A DNA stretch of 64,000 nt from Dicyema japonicum (GCA_011109175.1 RDEW01000065.1:165838-229837), one strand, 5' to 3'; counted from the first letter of the stretch, positions 43,573 to 56,771 are shown. Notes: generated by a model from the sequence alone, not told the origin. A program made the numbers and translations.

Positions 43573-44194
43573 TGCTCAAGCACATTCATCAGTTTCTGTC
43601 TGTTTATTGAGTCGAAAGCTCTGGAGAGATCTATTCCCAACATGGTCGTTGCGCAGCGCCATCTGTGGCTCCATACAATGTCTGCCGTAGACTTTCCTTC
43701 CCGGAACCCAATAGATCCGCCACACCCTTTATCCGACTTAGTGCAATGTTTGCCAGTACTTTGCGTATCGAATTCAGAAGTATTATGTTACTGGCACATG
43801 CGTTACCGAGCGCTACGCGTTACACTTCGCCTTGAAACTCCTTCGACTTGAGAACATGAAAGTAGCACCAGTGGCACCACCTCCACATGAACATGAACGA
43901 CGTCCTTGTATGGAGAGAATTCAGGGAAAGAGTGTAGAATCCTCTTGACAAGGGTGTTACAGGCCATTAGCGACGAGAGATATACAGGGAGAGAAATGTC
44001 TATAGAGCTGTGATTCCAAGTTTTCCGAGTCTGACTGCCAGTTTGGCCTGCTTCCGTTAGTATTCCTCAAGCCGGAAGTTAGAGATACGCTTCGATGTCA
44101 AACGGAAGATCCCGTCAATATGTGCGATTTGGTCGAATTTTCGCTCGTTGTATTGTCGTGTATTGAATCAATTACCATTAACATCATGTCCACT

Positions 44195-44460
44195 CCATAC
44201 ATTATTCCACTCCAACTGCTTCCTTTATGTTTTTAGTCCAACACTTATCTTCGAACATCATCTTAAATAGTGATCTTGTGATTGTCTGATTGAAGCGTTC
44301 GATAATCCTTTGACTCCTTGAATTGTTAGGCCTACTATGAATTTGTTAGACGCTGAAGCAGTGGAATGTTACATTCTGACACCACTTTCCGAATAATTTC
44401 TCTTTTCACGAAAAAATATCTTCTACTATCGTGGCGATATGTCTTTTATTTGAATTTTTG
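44195..44460 (-). pseudogene. degenerate integrase-core fragment (unit 2)
   Basis: Copy of 34,150-34,420, with the same stops. Confidence 0.5.
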
Positions 44461-45266
44461 ACCCGCAGAATTTATGCTTTCCTCAGATATTATTCAGACT
44501 TCTCCAAGTATCGGAAGAATTGTAAAAGCATCAGTTCACTTATATGGGTAATGGATACCAATTCTCTTCCAAACTCGTGTCAGATAGAATATTTCTTCTT
44601 TTCTAGGTTTGAAATGAACCTGTTTTTATACAATTGTCAAGTTCATTGATAATTTTGAATATGTTACCCGAGTTGAATCTTGTATTTGCCAAATTCCGGT
44701 CCTTTTTTTAACCCCCTTCAAATATCAACTTTAACAATTAGTTTATCCTCTAGCAATCAATGTATTAACACCTATATATTTCGTCATGCGAACTAGCTTC
44801 AGATCTCAGGCCAGCAAATTAATAGCAGATTTTTTGATATTCCGTTCGATTTCAATGGCTTCAAAGAAAGAATTAATTTTCATTATCGTTGAGTTTTCCC
44901 TTCGAAAAAATACTTGTAGGTGGTCCATAAATATCAGGTAGTTTGTTACATAACTATGAGATCATAGGTCGTAGTTGTTAAGAGAAATAATATTATTTCT
45001 CGTATAATTGGTCACAGTGATCTGAGTATTGATATTTCCACGGCGACTGATTCAAAAATTAACTGTCGTCCGAGGGAATCGTTACAGCTTCATTCAAAAA
45101 TCTGCTCTATTTTAATTTTTTCACAAAAAGAGATAGTTATTTTTAAGTGATAGAAGGGACCTTCACGCAATCCTGACCTCTTAGTTAAGAGATTTTAGTC
45201 TTTTTTATTTAATTTTTGATTGTTAAAGAAAATTAAAACCTTTCTTGATTAAAATTGATTAAAATT

Positions 45267-46000
45267 ATGTGCGATTTTTATTTACTGTGACTTATTTATA
45301 ATTTTTCAAACTACTAGGTATATTTTCCGATTTATTTTGTGCTCTGGTCGGAACTTTATGGTTTTTAAAAACGTAGATAAGTCTCTAATCAATAGATTGT
45401 TTCTTCTATTCATTTCGCGTAGAAGAATAAAAAAATTCCTTCATACAAAGTTTAGAACGAGCGCAGAAAATTATAGGTCATTGACATTATGACAAGATTA
45501 TGAAAGGAGTAGTGTTTAAGAGATTATTAATTATACATCAGGTCACATATTAACCTTTCAGTCTTACTTCAAACTATATTACTGTTATGATTATTGGGGT
45601 CTTCCTAACATTAATTAGCGATTTGAATTACCTAAAAGCCTCCAAAAACAATGCTGGGAAGCAAGATTGAAAATTCGTACATTAGAAAGAGAGATCAGGA
45701 ACAATGAAAAAAAGAAACAAGAAAAGTTTGGAAAAACCTCATGTCCGATTAAAACAAGCAGAACTCCCTTAAAATATGTAAAAAACACTTAGAAGCTTTA
45801 GTAACGCTGAAAACTCTGCCACATGTGATGAAATGGAAAACAAGATCTTCCTAAACAAACTTATGAACTACTACTCCTCCACAAATTTTATCCCACACAA
45901 GAAAGGTCCATCCATCCTAGCCTTCAAACCTAGAAGAGACACCTCCCTGATTATTCTCCCTGTGGAGAACGTACAGAATATGGTCAGGGATCAGAAGTAA
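45267..46000 (+). CDS. unidentified multi-exon gene (unit 2 copy)
   Basis: Copy of the gene at 35,199-35,932. Its 3' exon reads in frame (NAENSATCDEMENKIFLNKL) where unit 1 is broken. The acceptor of the second intron is changed from aatcag to aatcaa, with a new tag three bases later, which would shift the next exon. Ends at TAA 45,998-46,000. Confidence 0.45.
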
Positions 46001-46077
46001 ACAAAAAACTTGTAAAAATATGTTGGGGGTCCGCGACTAAAAAAAGGTTGAGAACAACTGATTTAAAGCAAGCATGG

Positions 46078-46690
46078 GTCGGAATGTTCATGTTGGAGAG
46101 TACACCAGAATTTCAATTGCTCAAAAAGTGGAAATATTGCGGTATAATGAAACCAATAAATCAGCTTCATGTCAGACGATATGCAACAGATTTTCTTCTA
46201 TTTTAAAAAAAGAATCTCAAGAAGGACAGTCAATGCAATATTAATGAATGCAGAATCGCTTTTATTCTCAGTTCTGGAACAGAAACTAAAAACTTTAAAA
46301 AATTAAAGTACCAGGAGCTTAATGAAAATCTAGTAGATTGGATAGATTCAATGGAATCAAAATGTAAACTATTTACTCCAAATTTAACAATATTTAAGGG
46401 GTTTATTGAACGTTTCTATAATATTACATAAGCCATCGAAATAACTTTCGTTAACTAATTTTAAAAATCTCACGGGTTTTAGGATAAACTTAAAAAAGAC
46501 ATGGATTTCGAAGACATAAATTACACGGCGAAATGCACACTGAAAAACATAGGATATTGATGACTTTTTATAAGAATTTGAAGAAGTTTCAAATAATTAC
46601 TCGGTTGAAAATATTTGTTATTTGGACTAGACAGAAATATTTTATAAATCTTTCAAAGTTCATTTTGCAAGGCACAAATTACCCCTTGGA
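46078..46690 (+). mobile_element. Tigger/pogo transposase fragment (unit 2)
   Basis: Copy of 36,005-36,610, with a few small insertions (about 46,281 and 46,385). Confidence 0.65.
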
Positions 46691-46694
46691 CTTG

Positions 46695-47525
46695 CAAAAT
46701 AACAAACATCGATGTACTCAAACGGGTAGAAGGAAGAATCGTAAAACACAAATTGGCGTTTCTTTGGGCATGTTGTCCGCTCTGATTCACTAGAAAGAAC
46801 CATTATGCTGAGCAATATTACTGGAAAGAGAAGACCTGGCCGACAGAGGACTCGGTGGCTATCCAAGGTGGAAGACGTCACGAATGCCTATATCAAGGCT
46901 ACTCCAAATTGCAACGGATCGGAAGAGTGGAGGAAACTCGTTCATGAGATCTCCAAGGGTCGGACACGACTTAATTGGACAACATAACATTGGAAACCGA
47001 GAAGAACTCAGTATGTGATCCATATAAGAAGTTAAATCTAGGAATACTGTAATGTTTGTAAAAATGGCATAGGAAGATGTGAAATCCCAAACAATATCAA
47101 AATGTTCTGTATTTAACGTCAACTGACAAATAATAGGCATTAACTATGATAATCAATTATTGGAAAACACTTGTTATACTTGGAGATTTTAATATATGCC
47201 AGGTAGAAAGCCACAAATGGATTAAAAGTTCATCAAAAGTTAAATCATTTTTTCCATGAGACTCTATGGATAATAAAAAAAATTTACGCAATCACGAGAA
47301 AACAAATTTACGATGCTGTATCCAAGTCTCTTTTCTGTCAGTGTTAACTGTTTTGAATATATACAAATACTGAAAAATAGTTTTCTCGTGACATTCCTAT
47401 CTTTTAATAATAAACATTCATGACATAATGTTCGGCACAAGCAGATGTTATCCTTTTGGTTCCTCCCTTGGATTAATTAGTAACTGTCAGTGGGCTTACC
47501 ATTGTAAGCCTAATATTAATAACAA
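46695..47525 (+). mobile_element. LINE C-terminal fragment and 3' tail (unit 2)
   Basis: Copy of 36,612-37,440. This one reads NCNGSEEWRKLVHEISKGRT in frame (46,907-46,966), confirming that units 1 and 3 have lost one base there. Confidence 0.65.
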
Positions 47526-47559
47526 TGACATAGTGATCGCCATAATTCGTTTTTATTCA

Positions 47560-48630
47560 ACAATAGGGTGGCATTATGTGGTTCTCCAATTAGACAAATT
47601 TTGAAGACGCCAGGGGCACCTAATGCATACCGAAAAGGACCAATAGACCTTCTCCTCCGGGGAGCACATACAATTCGTTACATTTGAAAATCTGTTTCCA
47701 TGTATTCCGATTTTAGCTGCGTTCGCATCAATAGTTTATGCTCTTTGTAGAAATAGTCATTCCGGAATCAAGATTAATCAGTAGAAGAAAATTTTGATAT
47801 ACCAGACAATCTGCTATGAAAAGAAAGAGACAAAAATAAGAAAATTGACCCGACAATTTACAGAGCAAACTCAAAAAATGTTTCCTCATTGAAATTCCTG
47901 GTCGCACAACAATAAAATATCATATTTTTCATTAAAAATATCAATAACTGATCAATGTAGATAGGGAAAAATCAAATAGTGGAGAATAATCAATATTCAT
48001 TGGTTACCAAAATATAAATATATTAGACATTTTGATAATAGACTTCAATGCTATTTGATGAATCCAATAATATATATAATATTTACGCAAATGTATCACA
48101 ATACAACAAAAATATACAATAAAATTCAAAACAAAAAAACCAACCACAAGAACGTGGCAACTGCACGCCAAAGAAAATACAAATGTATTAAAAGGTTAGC
48201 CACATTATAAAACAATTCAATTTTATTATAAGAAAAAGAATAGTTAATTTTAATTTTAATTATTCAGCTGTTGGGAGATGCATAAGCTATTCCCACGGAC
48301 AACAGCCAACGAGAGCCTCTCCTTGAGCCATCTCGTCTCACGAAGATCACCAGTTTTGTCGGATAGTAGTTTTCCAAGATGATTCAGGAACTTCAGCGTT
48401 TTAGGGCCAAAGTTCAAAACAATTTAAAAAAATAAATATTAAATTAATATAAATTTATCAAAATTTGACTTTAGTAATCTAGGGAAGAGGGTTCAATTGG
48501 ACAAGGCGCTCTCGGAGTTGTTTCAGCAACCAGAATCGAACCTGCCTGAGGAGGCTGGCGAACAGGCAGGCGAGGAAGGTTGTTGATTATTAAATATATT
48601 AACTTTTTTTATTGTTTGTTAAATAAACGT
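47560..48630. repeat. unit 2 mid-section: broken membrane-protein gene, AT repeat, RLE LINE ends
   Basis: Copies of unit-1 features: small membrane-protein gene (47,560-47,820, extra C as in unit 1), AT-rich repeat (about 47,965-48,220), minus-strand RLE LINE RT scrap (48,258-48,420) and R-LINE 3' end (48,483-48,628). Confidence 0.6.
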
Positions 48631-48684
48631 AATCTCGGGAAACTAGAAAAACTGATACCCTTATCACTTGAAGACCTTATCCGA

Positions 48685-49475
48685 CAAAATGGATAGGGAT
48701 TTGCTACCCAGTGCAGGCAGTGCAACTCTCAATTATACAAAGCCACGACGTGTCTTATGAGAAGGGTATGCATCACCCCTCTCCAATTCCTATTCCCGAA
48801 CCACCCCGCCCACAGAGAAATTGTGTTGAATCCCAGAAGGCGCACGAGGAGAAAATAAGAAATCTGATTGAGGCTTTCGAGATCACTTAATTTAGTAATT
48901 AAATTAACTATTGGTGTTCTTGGGTTAATAATAATACCCCGCAAACATAACTATGGAGGATTACTTTGTCATAGACGCTCTGCTTTTTTGCGTCTGAACT
49001 AGGACAACCCTCCCGACCGTTTTAGATGAAGACTTAAGACCTTAAAAAAATCTAAAACCCTAATTTGGTTAAACTGTTTGGTCCCCCTTGTATTGTGATT
49101 TTGCAGTTCTTCGTCCACCAGATGCTTCTCCAGATTCAAAAGAGGTCATTGAGTTGTGGGCCATGCAGAGAAGTGTATACTCGTTATGGTCTTTGCTGTT
49201 GGTGTTTTGGAAAGAAATTCTAAAGTTAGCAGTTCATTTGGTAATAGAAGAGAGTTGTTCAAATCATAAGTCAAATTAAAATATGAAATGCAAGCACATG
49301 GATTTGTGAGACTGTGTTTAGTTGATTTTTCTTTCGTCAAAGGTTTTATTCAGAAATCTAAGCTAAAACTTTTTTTAAAAACAAATCACATTACAGAATT
49401 GCGAAACAGGTGGCTTAATGGTTAGGATGTCGTGTCAATAACAATGCTCCTTTGATTCTATCCCCCCACTGATTA
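48685..49475 (+). repeat. unit 2: broken small frame, exon-like frame, tRNA-like element
   Basis: Copies of 38,599-38,800 (frame broken), 39,015-39,310 (frame at 49,088-49,279, with a three-base loss near 49,223) and the tRNA-like element (49,401-49,475). Confidence 0.45.
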
Positions 49476-50474
49476 CTTGGCCAAGATTTCTTTTCTTCTC
49501 TATTGCATTAAAGGGAACTCAGATTTGAAAGCTCTAATTTTTGGTTAATTAGTTCCCTCACAAATCCAAGGTCACTAAAAGGTATTTGCAGCACTGAAAA
49601 CGTACTAAAACAATGAGTAGGTTCTAATGGAAAATAAATTCATAGAGCATCTTGGATTTTTATTGAGTTCCTTACATTCCAGAAGCAACCTCTGAAAGGC
49701 GATTTAAAGTTATGCAGTCGCAACATTCATCCATTGCTTATCTTCCATAAAAACACTCAATACACTGTTATTAGGACATAATTTTGTAGAATGGTTGATT
49801 CCCGCACACTCGTGAACCATAAATGAAAGAAATTCCAGTACAGGTCTTACTTTTATTTGTTATCTCAGGGAATAATCCAAGTGTCTTAATAACTTTCATA
49901 AAGAAGAAGGTTCCTATAAGGCTTGACATCGAACTCGAAGGGTTCGAGGTAAATTCATTGACAGTAAATTAAAGGTTGGCAGGTTCCTAGATAGAAGAGG
50001 TCGATATTTTGATTTTTTACATAATCGTTAAATGTGATTCTGGAAATTTTTTTTATAATAATTTTTTTAACAATTAAACAAATGTCAGTTGAGGAAGCCT
50101 GCTGCGTGGATTCTGGAAATTAAATCCACGATAGGAACCACGTGGACAGGTTCGAAGATAGAAGAAATCGAAAAGTTCAATTCTCTGGAAAAATGTTAAA
50201 TGAGATTTTTAAAGTTTAATTAACGATATGAACCAAGTGGGTAGGTCTATTAATCAACGTGGTATAAAAATGTGAACTGTCTTAAAAGTGTCATCTGCAT
50301 ACCTAAAGAAGAGATATTAAATGGATCCACAACCCACCAACATTTAGCATTTTCTATAATAGTGAAGTAGGTTTCCGTTATTTCGTCACAATGAGAGTTA
50401 TCGACTTTACATAGAACAGAATAACTACTAGGAAACAGAAAAGCCACTCCCTGACGACTACCCACCTATTATTA

Positions 50475-50595
50475 TTACCCCCAGATCACCGGGTGAAAAA
50501 GAAAGTTCCTAACTAAGTGACCTCAGACCGATATGAACGAGAATCCTGGGTAGTTTTCAAGAAAGGCTAGGATCATCCTCATCGAGGATGAAATT
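50475..50595 (-). mobile_element. J-family LINE 3'-end fragment (unit 2)
   Basis: Copy of 40,385-40,505. Confidence 0.5.
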
Positions 50596-50712
50596 CTATA
50601 AAAATATAAAATATTATTAAAATATTAATCCTAAACAAAAATATTCTATTGCCAACTACTATTACTATGACTAACATTCGAGGTCTCGTGGTCGGCTTTG
50701 ATGAAAAAAGAA

Positions 50713-52127
50713 ATGGCAAGTTTATTATCAGAAATTAAAGAAAAATACAACAAATCAGAATATTCAGAAAACGGTTGATTTTCCTATAAAATTAGCAAGA
50801 AGTCGTCGATTTCGCTATGAAAAGTGAATTCTACTTGAAATGTCGTCAAAAGAAATTAAATAACGAATTTCTGAAAAATTTAAAGCACAACAAATTTGAG
50901 GAAAAGCTCAGCCATATCAAGGAGGCCCAAAAGATCTGGCTTAGAAAATTAAGAATCGGCATCAACGGTCTCTCAACTTTCCACAATCTCAAATTGGCAT
51001 CAAAACGGAGTCAGACTTCCTCGGAGGTGATTTCGCCACAAAGAAGCGATATTTTGGGCTTGCACAGGGATGTTACCCCAATTTTTAGTTCTGATGACTT
51101 ATTGAATACTATCGCTAAGATCAGTAACCCAAATATAAAAAAGGACCTCCTCTTTGAGTCGAATCTCCCCGTAGTCGTCAAGCTGAGTCTCAGATGGACT
51201 CCTTTTGAGAAACTGAAGGATCTAGTTGAAATATTTGGGGACATCAATGGACAAGACGACAAATATGGTGAAATACTAAATCGTCAAGACATCAAAGCGG
51301 CCACTGAGATATGCGCACGTGGGTGTCCTTTGGGAATGAGAGGGTCAATTTGGAAGTTGGCATTTGGAATATATCCAGAGGACAGGACAAAGTACTTCAG
51401 TGGACTGAAGGATCACTTTCTCAAATATGAAATGCTGGTCGACTACGTGGTGGAAGAGGACATTAGACAAACCGTGACTAACGACGATCAGTACTTTGTA
51501 TTTGAGGACTTTATCCGCCAAATATTCCACTCTTTCATGAGAGATTCGGAAGTTACCGAAAGCATTGGATTGCTCAACGAGAATCAGTTCCTGAGATCAA
51601 AGAATTCCGTTGGAGATACTGTCGTGTATCCCCCAAATGGGTATGTCCCCTACCATGGCTTCAGTTACCTCATTGCCCCTTTCTGTTATCTCTACACCGA
51701 TATTGAAGATATCTACTTTGTTTTCCGGGCATTTTTTGAGCGTCATTTTATATATTTGACCACAATATCCTCGCATAAGGAGTCGATCCTTTCACTCTGT
51801 GTACAATTTGAGCAACTTTTGATGGAAAAAGAGACGCACGTGTGCGCTCATATGAAGAAGATTGACATATATCCCCTCAATATCGCTTTTGGTTGGATTG
51901 TTAGCGCATTTTCGTGGTATTTGGCGAATGAGGAACTACTTTTACTATGGGATCGAATCATTGGGACCCAATCGCTGACAATTCTTCCAGTTTTGTCTGT
52001 TGCTATCATTTCCTTTCGTCGGGATAACGTATTGTGTGCTGAGTCCTCACAAGATATCGAAGCGATATTTTCGGATATAAAAAATATAAAAATTAATATT
52101 ATTTTGAAGAAATTTATTTTTGAGTAA
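50713..52127 (+). CDS. TBC1D19: TBC1D19-like protein, copy 2, intact
   Basis: The only copy that reads through. Exon 1 50,713-50,773, 26-nt intron 50,774-50,799 (donor GT, acceptor CAAG), exon 2 50,800-52,127; 1,389 coding bases, 462 residues, against roughly 526 in the human protein. The N-terminal half is helical and charged (NNEFLKNLKHNKFEEKL, HIKEAQKIWLRKLRIGINGL); the TBC domain runs from about residue 175 to the end (RGCPLGMRGSIWKLAFGIYP, TVVYPPNGYVPYHGFSYLIA, SYLIAPFCYLY, NIAFGWIVSAFSWYLANEEL, LLLWDRIIG). Start chosen by homology and in-phase splicing; ATG at 50,701 is an in-frame alternative. Likely acts on membrane-traffic GTPases or as a scaffold; the catalytic Arg motif of active TBC proteins is not apparent, as in TBC1D19 generally. 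Confidence 0.93.
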
Positions 52128-52249
52128 TTTTCTGATTATTAATATTAAATAATCTATTTTTACTATCTAAAGAACCATCAGACTACTAATATAGGGTTTC
52201 CTGAGCATTAACATCACTTTTCCGATCAATAGGTCACTTTCTACTAATT

Positions 52250-52810
52250 AACATGGGCTTTGAATAACGAAATTAAAAGCGCAGGGAGATTAAAGCAGAA
52301 AAATCGAGATGTAAGCACGTGCTCCCATGTTTGAACCGAAATAGATCCACTGCAGAAGTTTGGAAGACTAATCGATCCGTCTCAAGAATGATGAAAGATA
52401 ATCTGAGGAGGATCACAGCCAAATGGATTTGAATAACCTCATAAAATATTACATGAAAATATCCCATAAAAACCATAAGAAGTCGGATGTACCTCTTTTA
52501 TTCGTTGTTACAATCGCGTCTATTAAAAGTATTATGTGAAGAAATGGGATCTGATCATACATCTCTTCTGTTACATACCTAAGTAAGGTGGTTATCGAGA
52601 GGCAAAATTTTGGCTCGTTTTTTTGAGTTAAGAGATGAACTTAATGTTTTTTTTAATCAACTCAAATCTCAATTTTGTAAATTTTTAAACAATTTCATTT
52701 GGCTGCAACGAGTAGCAGATTTTTTGGATATTTTCAGTAAATCGAATAAATTTTCTTTACTTTTACAGGAAAAAAATTTCACAATATTTGATTCAAGAAA
52801 GAGGCTGTGA
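52250..52810 (+). mobile_element. J-LINE linker and hAT transposase fragments (unit 2)
   Basis: Copies of 42,165-42,415 and 42,417-42,722. One stop is added in the hAT part (near 52,580). Confidence 0.7.
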
Positions 52811-53675
52811 TACTTCCCACGGCACCAGACGTCTCGATTGCTACCTGTACAAAACGAAAGCAGTCTCCAATTTCGTCATATTTTTTAATCTTGATTTTTT
52901 CGGCCAGATCGGCTGCCGATCCAGCAGACTGCGCCGACCTGAGTATCATCGAGTTCGTAAAAGAATCCATAACAGTGCAGTCCTATACGATCGATTTTTC
53001 CTCAGTGAACGGAAAGATAATTAACCCATCCTGTCTTTTCCCATTTCCGCGGTCCAATCCCACGGGCTCCAGTACTGCCGGGAAGCCTGCCGCTTCAAAA
53101 GCTCGCATGACAATGTTGTTCATAGCAGCATGGCGGGGTGCTCTGCTCGCACTCCTTTTGCACGAGAGCGGATGCAGCCCTTTGACATCGACAATCCCTC
53201 CATAACGACATTGGTGTTCGACGCAAACATCAACTCCCATGCGTTGTGTGATCCTAATACAGTCATCGTCCAAAAAGGTCCCCAGGGAGGAACACGGGAG
53301 TGCATCCAGCCACGCTCCGCTCCCATGGTTGGCGGCGGACACGAGGCATGCAAGACGATGCTGGTTGGCCTCAGACTTTACCACGTCGAAGATATTCGTG
53401 GAGTAGATCTCATCCCAGTCACGTTGCCTCGAAGGATCGTTCGGCGTATCCAAACCAGTTTCACACCATTCGCGACGAGCTTCGTCTAAGACTTTTTCCC
53501 AAAAAAAGTCCGGTTGGAAAACGTAGGATTTCTTGGACCAAAAGGCTTCCACTTGAGAGCGATGACACATATGCTGGAAAGGCAATCTCCAGTGTCGACC
53601 TGAGACCCGTACCTCCGAGGCGTGCAGGAAGCTTGCATTGATTCCAACTCGGCACATCAAAGTGGATCCAAAATT
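52779..53675 (-). mobile_element. A-family LINE C-terminal part (unit 2)
   Basis: Copy of 42,691-43,572 and the longest clean reading of this region: one frame at 52,983-53,660 covers FPAYV-like end through [20 protein letters not shown] and RAPRHAAMNNIVMRAFEAAG to GLDRGNGKRQDGLIIFPF. It contains 18 extra bases (RHAAM region) that units 1 and 3 lack, so those deletions are derived. Confidence 0.8.
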
Positions 53676-54297
53676 TGCTCAAGCACATTCATCAGTTTCT
53701 GTCTGTTTATTGAGTCGAAAGCTCTGGAGAGATCTATTCCCAACATGGTCGTTGCGCAGCGCCATCTGTGGCTCCATACAATGTCTGCCGTAGACTTTCC
53801 TTCCCGGAACCCAATAGATCCGCCACACCCTTTATCCGACTTAGTGCAATGTTTGCCAGTACTTTGCGTATCGAATTCAGAAGTATTATGTTACTGGCAC
53901 ATGCGTTACCGAGCGCTACGCGTTACACTTCGCCTTGAAACTCCTTCGACTTGAGAACATGAAAGTAGCACCAGTGGCACCACCTCCACATGAACATGAA
54001 CGACGTCCTTGTATGGAGAGAATTCAGGGAAAGAGTGTAGAATCCTCTTGACAAGGGTGTTACAGGCCATTAGCGACGAGAGATATACAGGGAGAGAAAT
54101 GTCTATAGAGCTGTGATTCCAAGTTTTCCGAGTCTGACTGCCAGTTTGGCCTGCTTCCGTTAGTATTCCTCAAGCCGGAAGTTAGAGATACGCTTCGATG
54201 TCAAACGGAAGATCCCGTCAATATGTGCGATTTGGTCGAATTTTCGCTCGTTGTATTGTCGTGTATTGAATCAATTACCATTAACATCATGTCCACT

Positions 54298-54560
54298 CCA
54301 TACATTATTCCACTCCAACTGCTTCCTTCATGTTTTTAGTCCAACACTTATCTTCGGACATCATCTTAAATAGTGATCTTGTGATTGTCTGATTGAAGCG
54401 TTCGATAATCCTTTGACTCCTTGGATTGTTAGGCCTACTATGAATTTGTTAGACGCTGAAGCAGTGGAATGTCACATTCTGACACCAATTTCCGAATAAT
54501 TTCTCTTTTCACGAAAAAATATCTTCTACTATCGTGGCGATATGTGTTTTATTTGAATTT
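54298..54560 (-). pseudogene. degenerate integrase-core fragment (unit 3)
   Basis: Copy of 34,150-34,420. Confidence 0.5.
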
Positions 54561-55349
54561 TTGACCCGCAGAATTTATGCTTTCCTCAGATATTATTCAG
54601 ACTTCTCCAAGTATCGGAAGAATTGTAAAAGCATCTGTTCACTTATATAAGTAATGGATACCAATTCTCTCCCAAACTCGTGTCAGATAGAATATTTCTT
54701 CGTTTCTAGGTTTGAAATGAATCTGATTCTGTACAATTATCAAGTTCATTGATGACTTTGAATATGTTACCCGAGTTGAATTTTGTATTTGCCAAATTCC
54801 GATCCTCTTTTTAACCCTCTTCAAATATCAACTTTAACACTTAGTTTTTCCTCTAGCAATCAATGTATTAACACCAATCCATTTCGTCAAGCGAACTAGC
54901 TTCAGATCTCAAGCCAGCAAATTAATAGTAGATTTTTCGATATTCCGTTCGATTTGAGTGGCTTCAAAGAAAGTATTAACCTTAATCATCGTTGAGTTTT
55001 CCCTTCGAAAAAATACTTTTAGGTGGTCCATAAACAGCAGGTAGTTTGTTACATAAATATGAGATCATAGGTCGTAGTTGTTAAGAGAAAGAATATTATT
55101 TCTCTTATAATTGGTCACAGTGATCTGATTATTGATATTTCCACGGCGACTGATTCAAAAATTAACTGTCGTCCGAGAGAATCGTTACAACTTCATTAAA
55201 AGATCTGCTCTACTTTAATTTTGATTTTCACAACAAGATATAGTTATTTTTAAGTGATAAAAGGGACCTTCACGCAATCCTGACCTCTTGGTTAAGAGAT
55301 TTTAGTCGTTTTTATTTAGTTTTTGATTGTTAAAGAAAATTAAAGCCTT

Positions 55350-56084
55350 ATGTGCGATTTTTATTTACTGTGACTTATTTGTAATTTTTCAAACTACTAG
55401 GTATATTTTCCGTTTTATTTTGTGCTCTGGTCGGGACTTTATGGTTTTTAAAAACGTAAACAAGTCTCTAATCAGTGGATTGCTCCTTCTATTCATTTCG
55501 CGTAGAAGAATAGAAAAATTCCTTCATACAAAGTTTAGAACGAGCGCAGAAAATTATAGGTCATTGTCATTATGACAAGATTATGAAAGGGGTAGTCTTT
55601 AAGAGATTATTAATTATACATGAGGTCACATATTTACCTTGTCAGCCTTACTTCAAACTATACTACTGTCATGATTATTGGGGTCTTCCTAACATTAATT
55701 AGCGATTTGAATTACCTAAAAGCCTCCAAAAACAATGCTGGGAAGCAAGATTGAAAATTCGTACATTAGAAAGAGAGATCAGGAACAATGAAAAAAAGAA
55801 ACAAGAAAAGTTTGGAAAAACCTCATGTCCGATTAAAACAAGCAGAACTCCCTTAAAATATGTAAAAAACACTTAGAAGCTTTAGTAACGCTGAAAACTC
55901 TGCACAATGTGATGAAATAGAAAACAAGATCTTCCTAAACAAACTTATGAACTACTACTCCTCCACAAATTTTATCCCACACAAGAAAGGTCCATCCATC
56001 CTAGCCTTCAAACCTAGAAGAGACACCTCCCTGATTATTCTCCCTGTGGAGAACGTACAGAATATGGTCAGGGATCAGAAGTAA
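55350..56084 (+). CDS. unidentified multi-exon gene (unit 3 copy)
   Basis: Copy of 35,199-35,932 with the second-intron acceptor intact and the 3' exon in frame (CDEIENKIFLNKLMNYYSST), so the best-preserved of the three. In the intron before the YFKLYY exon the word aaccttgtcag is kept as taccttgtcag. TAA at 56,082-56,084. Confidence 0.5.
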
Positions 56085-56157
56085 ACAAAAAACTTGTAAA
56101 AATATGTTGGGGGTCCGCGACTAAAAAAAGGTTGAGAACAACTGATTTAAAGCAAGC

Positions 56158-56770
56158 ATGGGTCGGAATGTTCATGTTGGAGAGTACACAGAATTTCAAT
56201 TGCTCAAAAAGTGGAAATATTGCGGTATAATGAAACCAATAAATCAGCTTCATGTCAGACGATATGCAACATATTTTCTTCTATTTTAAAAAAGAATCTC
56301 AAGAAGGACAGTCAATGCAATATTAATGAATGCAGAATCGCTTTTATTCTCAGTTCTGGACTAAAAACTTTAAAAAATTAAAGTACCAGGAGCTTAATGA
56401 AAATCTAGTAGATTGGATAGATTCAATGGAATCAAAATGTAAACTATCTACTCCAATATTTAAGGGGGTTTATTGAACGTTTCTATAATATTACATAAGC
56501 CAACGAAATAACTTTCGTTAACTAATTTTAAAAATCTCACGGGTTTTAGGATGAACTTAAAAAAGACATGGATTTCTAAGGCATAAATTACACGGCGAAA
56601 TGCACTCTGAAAAACATAGGATATTGATGGCTTTTTAAAAGAATTTGAAGAAGTTTCAAATAGTTACTCGGTTGAAAATTTTTATTATTTGGAAGAGACA
56701 GGAATATTTTATAAATCTTTCAAAGTTCATTTTGCAAGGCACAAATTACCCCTTGGACTTCCAAAATAAC
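56158..56770 (+). mobile_element. Tigger/pogo transposase fragment (unit 3)
   Basis: Copy of 36,005-36,610 with further small deletions. Confidence 0.65.
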
Positions 56771-56771
56771 A

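Larger units (their letters stand above)
43573..53675. repeat. 10-kb tandem repeat, unit 2
   Basis: Second unit, 10,103 bp, same order as unit 1. It opens with the B-LINE fragment (43,573-43,900), now fused to the A-LINE end of unit 1. Confidence 0.93.
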
